From Oscillospiraceae bacterium (GTDB lineage Bacteria; Bacillota_A; Clostridia; Oscillospirales; JAAYXM01): DNA of 5,106 nt. The notes below the pieces were generated by a model. It saw only the letters and a list, made by a program, of their open reading frames with translations, did no database searches and was not told the origin of the DNA. The stretch spans positions 1 to 5,106 of the forward strand of contig JAFQVE010000191.1 in the NCBI GenBank assembly GCA_017408185.1, read 5' to 3'. Positions 1 to 5,040 of the stretch are shown one piece after another (positions within the stretch are counted from its first letter, which is position 1; every line of letters begins with the position of its first letter). The translations under genes were made by a program, and so were the position numbers.

Positions 1-24
1 AGCCGTAGCCGTAGCCGTAGCCGT
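1..24. repeat. Hexanucleotide tandem repeat (AGCCGT)4 at window edge
   Basis: Plus-strand AGCCGT is repeated four times without interruption and may continue outside the window. On the coding strand it encodes alternating Tyr-Gly in the CpsD tail. In-frame six-base repeats of this type can change copy number without breaking the reading frame, altering only the number of tail tyrosines. Confidence 0.85.
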
Positions 25-844
25 AACCTCTTCTGCTGTAGCCGTAACCGTAGCCACGTCTGCTATAGCCATAGCCATATCTTCCGTAACGGGAATAGCC
101 CTTATATTTATATTGCTTATAGCCATAATGTGTGTTTTCCATTCCGACACCGTTTAAAACAAAGCCGAGAATCTTCGCCTTTGCATATTCAAGCTGATCT
201 ATCGCGTGAATAACGCTGCCACGCTCTGTATGGTTCGCACGCACCAGGAACAGGACGCCATCGCTCTGCGGAGCAAGCACAACAGCGTCTGTAACCATAT
301 TTACAGGCGGACAATCAAGGAAGATATAGTCATATTTTTCTTTGAGCTTTGCAATAAGCTGTTGCATACGCTTTGAGCCGAGAAGCTCTGACGGATTTGG
401 CGGAATATCTCCCGAAAGCATAACATCAAGCCCCTTGACGCTCGTCGGAAGAATTGCTTCATCATATAAATCCGGATTAATTATGAGATTGCTGAGCCCG
501 ACTTTTGATTTCATTTTCATAAGGCGCGCAACCTTTGGACGGCGAAGGTCGCAGTCTATTACTATAACCTTGTTATCCGTCATTGCATATGAAATGGCAA
601 GGTTCATCGCAGTGATTGATTTACCCTCACCCTGCATCGAGGATGTTATAATGATAACATGGCTGTCTGTGTCCTCAGCAAGAGCAAAGGAAACGTTTGT
701 TCGAAGCGCTTTATATGCTTCACGCACAAAGAAATCGCTTTTTGCAGTCAGAAGGTTGCGGCGCTCCTGTGCTATTTTTTCCTCACGTATTCGCTTTGCC
801 GCAGCTTTGGAGTCTTCCTTTTTTTTGAATCCGAACCATCTCAT
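1..844 (-). CDS. cpsD: CpsD/CapB-family bacterial tyrosine kinase (BY-kinase) of polysaccharide synthesis, C-terminus cut by window edge
   Basis: Cytoplasmic autophosphorylating tyrosine kinase that works with the membrane adaptor CpsC to control synthesis and export of capsule or exopolysaccharide. I translated 281 codons from the ATG at 844; the frame is still open at position 2, so the end is missing. Seen in the sequence: EAYKALRTN (residues 42-50, the family's oligomerisation motif E-x2-R-x2-R with Lys for the first Arg), Walker A GEGKS (72-76), Walker A' VIVIDCD (93-99) followed by LRRP, and Walker B IFLDCPP (174-180). From residue 240 to 280 the protein is a low-complexity Tyr/Gly/Arg/Lys tail with 16 tyrosines, matching the C-terminal autophosphorylation cluster of the family but unusually dense. 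The start is fixed by AAAAGGAGGA six bases upstream and by the TGATG overlap with the cpsC stop, which implies translational coupling. It could equally be called CapB, EpsB or YwqD; the family call is very secure. Confidence 0.96.
   Translation of the reverse strand, partial: MRWFGFKKKEDSKAAAKRIREEKIAQERRNLLTAKSDFFVREAYKALRTNVSFALAEDTDSHVIIITSSMQGEGKSITAMNLAISYAMTDNKVIVIDCDLRRPKVARLMKMKSKVGLSNLIINPDLYDEAILPTSVKGLDVMLSGDIPPNPSELLGSKRMQQLIAKLKEKYDYIFLDCPPVNMVTDAVVLAPQSDGVLFLVRANHTERGSVIHAIDQLEYAKAKILGFVLNGVGMENTHYGYKQYKYKGYSRYGRYGYGYSRRGYGYGYSRRGYGYGYGYG
26..79 (-). repeat. Two 27-bp tandem units encoding YGYGYSRRG in the CpsD tail
   Basis: Codons 256-264 and 265-273 of cpsD both encode YGYGYSRRG, as two adjacent 27-bp units (53-79 and 26-52) that differ at several synonymous positions. 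A third unit begins at codon 274 but continues as YGYG instead of YSRR. The synonymous differences suggest that the amino-acid pattern is kept by selection and is not a fresh DNA duplication. Confidence 0.8.
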
Positions 845-1665
845 CACTTATCCTCCTTTTGCTGCTCATATGCACTCGCCGTGTACCCATAGCCTTTGCC
901 GTAGCCATATTTCTTATATCCGCCGTATCTGCGATATGTACCATATCGGCCATAGCCGCGTCGCTTTTCATTGTCGTTTGCAAACGCAGGTATCTGTGCG
1001 AGGACAGGAAGCTCAAACAGCGCATTCAAATCCTCTTCTCCCTTGATTCTGACATCAAGAAGCATCTTTGCCATTATAAACAGCATAGCAACTGCTGCAC
1101 CGAAAACAAGCCCTATAATGCAATTTCTCCCTATGTTAGGTGAACTCGGGCTCGTCGGAATCTTTGCGTAATCTATTATCTTTGTCGAGCTTCCGCTGAC
1201 GAAATCCTCAATCTTTGACGGCGCAACAGACGCAATTGCATTTGCTATCCTTGCAGCAAGCTCCGGATCATTATGGGTTATAGTCACCTTGAACAACTCA
1301 GTCTCTCCGACCTGAGACGCCTCCATCATACCACGAATATGTGTCGCGCTGAAGCTTTTGTCAAGAAACAGGCTGACAGCATCCATAACAGTGTCACTCT
1401 TTATTATGTTTATATATGTATCAACGAGCTGGCGCGATGTGGTCATACTGCTGCTTGATATCGTTTCGACATATTGCTCACGGCTTGTGTTGTTGACATA
1501 TATAGTAACGCTCGCAGCATATTTTGGTGTTATAAAGTTGGCTGTAATATACCAGGTTATAAGCATACCCACAATCGCACAGGTGAGAATAATCCACCAG
1601 TTGTGCAAATATTCGCTAAACAGCTTCTGTACATCAAGCTCAATAGAGCCTTCGCGTTCGTGCAT
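844..1665 (-). CDS. cpsC: CpsC/Wzz-type membrane adaptor (chain-length determinant and kinase activator) with a tyrosine-rich tail
   Basis: Membrane protein of 273 residues from the Wzz/CpsC (CapA-like) family. It sets polysaccharide chain length and activates the CpsD kinase through its cytoplasmic C-terminus. Seen in the sequence: a short cytoplasmic N-terminus, a first membrane segment at about 23-44, an extracellular region of about 130 residues, the Pro-rich stretch PTSPSSPN (170-177) typical just before the second membrane segment (about 181-202), and then EDLNALFELPVLAQIP (211-226), the family's kinase-contact region. Family members usually end near here. This one continues with about 47 residues rich in Tyr, Gly, Lys and Arg, with tyrosines at 238, 241, 244, 247, 250, 253, 255, 259, 261 and 266. 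The start ATG follows GGGGGA at a 5-base spacing, a poor Shine-Dalgarno match. The stop overlaps the cpsD start by one base. Confidence 0.95.
   Translation of the reverse strand: MHEREGSIELDVQKLFSEYLHNWWIILTCAIVGMLITWYITANFITPKYAASVTIYVNNTSREQYVETISSSSMTTSRQLVDTYINIIKSDTVMDAVSLFLDKSFSATHIRGMMEASQVGETELFKVTITHNDPELAARIANAIASVAPSKIEDFVSGSSTKIIDYAKIPTSPSSPNIGRNCIIGLVFGAAVAMLFIMAKMLLDVRIKGEEDLNALFELPVLAQIPAFANDNEKRRGYGRYGTYRRYGGYKKYGYGKGYGYTASAYEQQKEDK
851..856 (-). promoter_or_regulatory. Ribosome binding site of cpsD, inside the end of cpsC
   Basis: The minus strand reads GGAGGA within AAAAGGAGGA, six bases before the ATG at 844. It lies inside the last codons of cpsC (the Lys-Glu-Asp-Lys end) and settles the choice of the ATG at 844 over the out-of-frame ATG at 839. 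Confidence 0.85.
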
Positions 1666-1718
1666 TGTTTTCCCCCGATTCTTTTATCCCTGTCTATATA
1701 TACCCTTATTTGTCAAAC

Positions 1719-1751
1719 ACGGCAGGAGCCGCCAAAGCAAACTCCTGCCGT
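1719..1751 (-). terminator. Hairpin between the SLH gene and cpsC, probable terminator with a weak U-tract
   Basis: A perfect 10-bp inverted repeat (ACGGCAGGAG at 1719-1728, CTCCTGCCGT at 1742-1751) with a 13-base loop lies 13 bases after the stop of the SLH gene. On the minus strand the stem is followed by GTTTGACAAATAA, so the U-tract is poor. Position and stem strength favour a terminator, possibly a leaky one that lets some transcription continue into cpsCD; an mRNA-stabilising stem is the alternative. Confidence 0.6.
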
Positions 1752-1764
1752 CTGATGATGCTAA

Positions 1765-3417
1765 TTAGTCAACCCAAGTTTCCTTAGTGCGTTCGTCATT
1801 GAACGAATAGCTGTGTTCTGTTGTTGTCTCGGCAACCTCATATCTGCCCCAATAAGTATTGCCTACATCCGGCCATACCTTTGCGCGGCCTGCGTCGATT
1901 GCTTCCTTATCGGCAATACGTCCGAGCATATGGTTTACAAGCGTTGCAGCCTCTGCACGGAGAATGTTGCGGCTCGGCTCAAACTTGTTGTCGCCAACGC
2001 CGTTGATCCAGCCATAGCCTGCTGCTGTTGAGACATAGGAATATGCCCAATGATCAGTTGTAACATCAACAAAGTCAAATGCGTTTCTTGTCGGCGTTAC
2101 AAAGCGAGCAACGATTGTTGCAAACTCTGCACGTGTGATAGCTCGGTTCGGCTCAAACTTGTTGTTTCCGACACCGTTGATAATCTTCATCTCAGAAAGC
2201 TTGTTTACAGCTTTTGCATACCACTGATTCTGGTCTACATCGGAGAACGGTGCTGTCTCTGTAACTTCCTTATTTCTCATAAGGTTGTAGAACATCTGGC
2301 AAACTTCAGCACGTGTGATGTTGCCCTGCGGACGGAAATCACCCTCCGGATAACCGAACATATATGCAATGTGATCATCTGTGTTGAGGATATCGCCGAC
2401 ACCTGTGTCTGCCGGGTCAGCGATTGCTGCCTTGAAATCAGATGTAACGGTTACATCTGCTGCCGGCATTGTAAATGTATATGTTGTGTTGCTCTTCTTG
2501 ATAACTGCAATGTCTCTGCCATCAGCAGTCTTGACTGTGAGAGACTTGATGCTGTATCCCTCTTCTGCAACCGATGTGATTGTAACAACTGTACCCTTTG
2601 AAGCCTCTGTCTTGTTTGTTGTTACAGAGCCCTTGTCGCTGAGATTCTCAACTTTGATATCATACTTCTTTGTCGATGTAACATCACTCGAGAGGCCACC
2701 TTCACTGCCGGAAGAATCTTTCTTGCCCCATGTCTCTTCGCCATAGCCGACAAGTCTTTCAGCCGAAAGGAAATCAGTAAAGCTACCATAATTCATTCCG
2801 GAGCCTGCCTCTGCAGTCATAACAACAGCAGCTGTTGTTGTTATCTCGCCGTCTGCGCCCTTTGCTTCTTCAATCATCGCTGCAGTAAGACCTGCAATAG
2901 CATTACTCTTCATCTGCATCGGATTCATAAGAGCAGCCTTTACATCACCAACGGTTGTCCATGAATCCACAACATCCGGATTGAGCTTATAGTCAATAGC
3001 AATATAATTGTCAGCGTAGGTTACATAGTCATCTGATGCCGGAACAAATACCTTACCGTTAATGCTTGCATTATCGTTGAAGTTGACATCGCCTTCATCA
3101 AATGTAATGCCTTCCGCAATACATTTCTCTATAAGGTCGTCCTGAAGCACGCAACGGAAACGAAGCGACTTGAACTCCTCTGCCGTTGTACCTCTTGAAT
3201 AGTGCGCTGCAACTGCGTTTGCAAGATACTCATCCATGCTGAGTGTCGCAGTGTAGAAGCCTGCAGAGCTTACAGCATTTTCACTGACTGCGATTGTGAT
3301 GGAAGATGTGTAATCCTCCTCATTCGGCAAATCATATGCCAATGCTGTCGGCAACATACTCAGGCACATGAGAATTGCGAGGTAGATTGCTGTGAGTTTG
3401 GTAATTCTTTTTTTCAT
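1765..3417 (-). CDS. Secreted S-layer homology (SLH) domain protein
   Basis: Exported protein of 550 residues that should bind the cell wall through SLH domains, which in studied species dock onto a (often pyruvylated) secondary cell-wall polymer. Seen in the sequence: a signal peptide (1-27, MKKR, hydrophobic core, likely cleavage after ALA); an N-terminal region (about 30-230) that I do not recognise; a Ser/Gly linker (234-248); an InlB-B-repeat-like bacterial repeat domain (251-329, with GTVVTITSVAEEGYSI and TYTFTMPAADVTVT, typical of the family); and three SLH domains at about 340-382, 389-439 and 448-499. Their signature motifs are ITRAE (367-371), ITRAE (427-431) and ILRAE (485-489). 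The C-terminus begins a fourth SLH-like half (VWPDVGNTYWGRYEV), then ends in a Glu/Thr-rich tail. AGGAGG lies nine bases before the ATG. It is the second gene of an operon with the 238-residue protein. The function of the N-terminal domain is unknown. Confidence 0.93.
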   Translation of the reverse strand: MKKRITKLTAIYLAILMCLSMLPTALAYDLPNEEDYTSSITIAVSENAVSSAGFYTATLSMDEYLANAVAAHYSRGTTAEEFKSLRFRCVLQDDLIEKCIAEGITFDEGDVNFNDNASINGKVFVPASDDYVTYADNYIAIDYKLNPDVVDSWTTVGDVKAALMNPMQMKSNAIAGLTAAMIEEAKGADGEITTTAAVVMTAEAGSGMNYGSFTDFLSAERLVGYGEETWGKKDSSGSEGGLSSDVTSTKKYDIKVENLSDKGSVTTNKTEASKGTVVTITSVAEEGYSIKSLTVKTADGRDIAVIKKSNTTYTFTMPAADVTVTSDFKAAIADPADTGVGDILNTDDHIAYMFGYPEGDFRPQGNITRAEVCQMFYNLMRNKEVTETAPFSDVDQNQWYAKAVNKLSEMKIINGVGNNKFEPNRAITRAEFATIVARFVTPTRNAFDFVDVTTDHWAYSYVSTAAGYGWINGVGDNKFEPSRNILRAEAATLVNHMLGRIADKEAIDAGRAKVWPDVGNTYWGRYEVAETTTEHSYSFNDERTKETWVD

Positions 3418-3426
3418 TTTACTAAT

Positions 3427-3432
3427 CCTCCT
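3427..3432 (-). promoter_or_regulatory. Ribosome binding site of the SLH gene
   Basis: AGGAGG on the minus strand, nine bases before the ATG at 3417 and three bases after the stop codon of the upstream gene. It is a perfect consensus, in line with strong expression of an abundant surface protein. Confidence 0.85.
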
Positions 3433-3435
3433 GAA

Positions 3436-4152
3436 TTATAAATATAGATTCATATAATAAGCCTTCTGATCGGCTTTTTTACTCAGGTAATAATCCCAGA
3501 GCTTATCGACGCCTGATGTATCTGCGCCATAGCTCTTTAAGATTCCGTTGTATTTTGCGATTATAGCTTTGACTTTCCCATCTATTTCAACCTCAAGATC
3601 ATAGACCTTATTGAGCCAACGCATAATCGTTTCACGCTTTGTGGCTTGAGTCTTCGGAGATGTCATCGCCCATTCGGCTTCGATTCCCTTTTTCATCTCG
3701 CCGAGACGGGCCATAAGATCGACCTCGCAGGCATAGAGCTCAGCAACACAAAGGTTTACGTATTTCTCTATTTCAGCTTTTGTGAGCGTCTTTTTATCGC
3801 TCTTTTTCGTTTCCTTTGTCTTCGAAGCCGTCTGCTCCGTATCCCGGATTTCATTCTCAACCTCGCCGGTTATACCGAGCGACGCCTTTACTTCATCCGG
3901 TGAAACCTCGCCCGAGAGAAGCGCATTGCTCTGCGCAGCAGACGGAGCTGTGACCGCAACTGAATATTCCTCAGAAAGCCACGCATCCTGCTCCAGGCGC
4001 TTATCCTCAAGGCTTTGCACGATGGAAGCCTCGTCCGTCGTAAGCATTATGTAGACCGCACGGAGATTTTCCCATTGCCACCAGGCGACTGCTGCCGCTA
4101 TGAGAAGCAACGCGAGAATTATTCCGAGCAGAATCTTAACCCATTTTTTCAT
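3436..4152 (-). CDS. Membrane-anchored protein of unknown function, first gene of the SLH operon
   Basis: I do not recognise this 238-residue protein. It has a short basic N-terminus (MKKWVK), one long hydrophobic segment (about 7-26) with no lipobox Cys and no clear signal-peptidase site, so it is probably an uncleaved anchor with the rest outside the cell. An aromatic cluster (WWQW, 24-27) sits at the membrane edge. Residues 40-105 are acidic; a Lys/Thr-rich linker (110-125) follows. From 124 to 238 the sequence looks helical, with heptad-like stretches around 126-160 and 172-205 and two Cys (135 and 142) seven residues apart, on about the same helix face. The C-terminus is rich in Tyr (DYYLSKKADQKAYYMNLYL). 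It lies 18 bases upstream of the SLH gene, so the two are almost certainly co-transcribed and it may assist or partner that protein; this is inference from position only. Confidence 0.85.
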   Translation of the reverse strand: MKKWVKILLGIILALLLIAAAVAWWQWENLRAVYIMLTTDEASIVQSLEDKRLEQDAWLSEEYSVAVTAPSAAQSNALLSGEVSPDEVKASLGITGEVENEIRDTEQTASKTKETKKSDKKTLTKAEIEKYVNLCVAELYACEVDLMARLGEMKKGIEAEWAMTSPKTQATKRETIMRWLNKVYDLEVEIDGKVKAIIAKYNGILKSYGADTSGVDKLWDYYLSKKADQKAYYMNLYL

Positions 4153-4165
4153 GGGGCAATTCCCC
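4153..4165 (-). promoter_or_regulatory. Ribosome binding site within a small inverted repeat ahead of the 238-residue gene
   Basis: The minus strand reads AAAAGGGGAATTGCCCC directly before the ATG at 4152. The only Shine-Dalgarno candidate (AAGGGG, nine bases from the ATG) contains GGGG that can pair with the CCCC touching the start codon (loop AATTG). The start is supported by the MKKW signal-anchor sequence beginning exactly here. Confidence 0.55.
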
Positions 4166-4184
4166 TTTTAACATATTATATCTT

Positions 4185-4213
4185 ATTGTATCACAGTTTT
4201 TCCAATTTGAACA
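4185..4213 (-). promoter_or_regulatory. Probable promoter of the 238-residue/SLH operon
   Basis: The minus strand carries an extended -10, TGATACAAT (TACAAT at 4185-4190, TG at 4192-4193). The -35 at the standard 17-base spacing (4208-4213, TGTTCA) is weak. A second TATAAT at 4175-4180 has TTGGAA (4200-4205) at a 19-base spacing. Predicted transcription would begin close to 4178, giving a leader of about 25 bases. The 11 bases TGTGATACAAT are identical to those in the promoter at 4866. Confidence 0.55.
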
Positions 4214-4241
4214 GAGGTAATTACTGTTTTTTTAATATTTT

Positions 4242-4832
4242 TTATATCCAATCAAAGTCTTCGTCTGACAGCGCGTCGTCATCGTCATCATCGTCCTCTT
4301 CATCACCGCTGTCAATAGCAGGAGTTACAACCTCATCCTCTCCATATTCAATATCCTCAGGGTCGATATCATCGAGAATAAACGCATCGTCCTCGTCGAA
4401 TTCGTCATCATACCGGCGAAGCCCTATCGGCGCAAGCAGAATTACTGCAAACATAACAACGTGACCGTAGATAGCCGATTGCCACCAGGTCATATCTGCG
4501 TTTGCAAACATCATAAATTTATAGATACAAAAAGTCCATGTGTGAAAATATGACCCAAATAAAACACGGGTTCCCATAGAAATAAAAGCCACTATAGCGT
4601 ATGCAATAAAATTATATATTATATACGCTCGGAAATTCCTGACCGCGAAAAAGCTTCTGCGGAGAAGATGCCCTTGTAATATCAAAAAGACAATCATTCC
4701 CAGAAAAAAAGCAATTCCAATTCCCTGAGTTGTATCAGGAATAATCTCGGTCGCATATGCTGCTGCAATAGCTGCAGAAACCCCAATAGCCCCAAAAAGA
4801 AACTCTACAAATCTTACCAAAATAACCAACAC
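4242..4832 (-). CDS. Small multi-pass membrane protein with a very acidic C-terminal tail, unknown function
   Basis: Unrecognised protein of 196 residues. Hydrophobic segments lie at about 3-27, 36-56, 68-87 and 118-137, with a further moderately hydrophobic stretch (92-110) that may be a loop or re-entrant segment. After the last membrane segment LRR (138-140) probably marks the cytoplasmic side. The remaining 56 residues contain 31 Asp/Glu and no Lys or Arg, including seven Asp in a row (180-186), and end in DFDWI. By the positive-inside rule the tail would be cytoplasmic. The start is GTG at 4832: no ATG occurs in frame upstream, and AGGGG lies 11 bases before it; TTG at 4829 is an alternative. 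It has its own promoter and is separated from the next gene by 89 bases, so it is probably a single-gene unit. Confidence 0.82.
   Translation of the reverse strand: MLVILVRFVEFLFGAIGVSAAIAAAYATEIIPDTTQGIGIAFFLGMIVFLILQGHLLRRSFFAVRNFRAYIIYNFIAYAIVAFISMGTRVLFGSYFHTWTFCIYKFMMFANADMTWWQSAIYGHVVMFAVILLAPIGLRRYDDEFDEDDAFILDDIDPEDIEYGEDEVVTPAIDSGDEEDDDDDDDALSDEDFDWI
4275..4295 (-). repeat. Aspartate codon run (GAT/GAC)7
   Basis: Seven consecutive Asp codons, mixed GAT and GAC, in the acidic tail of the 196-residue membrane protein. The trinucleotide run could vary in length by slippage without changing frame; the mixed codons make this less likely than for a pure repeat. Confidence 0.7.
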
Positions 4833-4865
4833 TCTTAATGCATCCCCTATATCTATTATTAATTG

Positions 4866-4894
4866 ATTGTATCACAAATCGTATAATATTGCAA
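4866..4894 (-). promoter_or_regulatory. Promoter of the 196-residue membrane protein gene
   Basis: The minus strand shows -35 TTGCAA (4889-4894), a 17-base spacer, and -10 TACAAT (4866-4871) with the TG extension (TGTGATACAAT). This is a good match to a housekeeping sigma-A promoter. Transcription would start close to 4859, leaving a leader of about 27 bases before the GTG at 4832. Confidence 0.75.
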
Positions 4895-5027
4895 TATCGG
4901 GTTGTTTTTAACTGCTTATGTTATAAGTTTAAATTCAAATACAGTTTTCATCGCAACATCCAACTAAAAGGGCTGACACAAATGTGTCAGCCCTTTGGGT
5001 TTTATTGGGGGTTGTATCGGCTAAAAC
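4895..5027. other. Intergenic stretch between the partial gene and the promoter at 4866
   Basis: Apart from the two hairpins listed separately, this stretch is AT-rich and I see no gene in it. The longest notable reading frame is an 11-codon minus-strand ATG frame from 4951 with no ribosome site. Confidence 0.6.
4967..4996 (-). terminator. Strong hairpin terminator after the partial gene
   Basis: A perfect 13-bp stem (AAAGGGCTGACAC at 4967-4979, GTGTCAGCCCTTT at 4984-4996; a 14th A-T pair would leave a two-base loop) lies downstream of the stop at 5028. On the minus strand the stem ends in CCCTTTTAG, a short U-tract. On the plus strand it is followed by GGGTTTTATT, so it could act in both directions. 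The neighbouring genes on both sides run on the minus strand, so termination of the upstream gene is its likely role. Confidence 0.8.
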
Positions 5028-5040
5028 TTAGCCCCAACCC
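5009..5040. repeat. Composite inverted repeat spanning the stop codon of the partial gene
   Basis: Outer arms GGGTTG (5009-5014) and CAACCC (5035-5040) enclose inner arms GGCTAA (5019-5024) and TTAGCC (5028-5033) around the loop AAC. The TAA stop at 5028-5030 is part of the inner stem. It lies just ahead of the terminator-like hairpin on the minus strand and may be a second, less stable 3' structure. Confidence 0.5.

Noticed and set aside
1..84. Repeated AGCCGTAGCC units as a CRISPR array or origin iterons
   Set aside because: The repeats have no unique spacers, stay in one reading frame and encode the Tyr-Gly tail of a clear kinase, so they are coding low-complexity sequence.
342..1046. Long plus-strand open frame opposite cpsD and cpsC
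   Set aside because: It is antisense to two securely identified genes, begins within cpsD and has no domain or ribosome site of its own; its composition follows from the opposite strand.
1695..1716. Perfect TTGACA (1711-1716, minus strand) with TATATATA (1695-1702) as a cpsC promoter
   Set aside because: The spacing is only eight bases, and at 16-18 bases from TTGACA no -10-like hexamer occurs. It may be chance in an AT-rich gap.
2050..2601. Plus-strand open frame encoding a very Cys-rich 183-residue peptide, resembling a toxin or metal-binding protein
   Set aside because: The Cys codons come from antisense reading of the Thr/Ala-rich SLH gene, which has clear domains in its own frame. No promoter or ribosome site was seen.
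4015..4464. Plus-strand open frame with a poly-Ser stretch
   Set aside because: The serine run is the antisense image of the Asp/Glu codon repeats in the 196-residue membrane protein, and the frame crosses two minus-strand genes and a promoter.
4835..4843. ATG at 4843 as the start of the 196-residue membrane protein or as a two-codon upstream frame (ATG CAT TAA)
   Set aside because: It is out of frame with the protein, and the AGGGG sequence directly touches it with no spacer, so initiation there is unlikely.
4919..4951. Eleven-codon minus-strand frame (MKTVFEFKLIT) as a small peptide gene
   Set aside because: It has no ribosome site, is too short to judge by composition, and lies upstream of a good promoter for the next gene.
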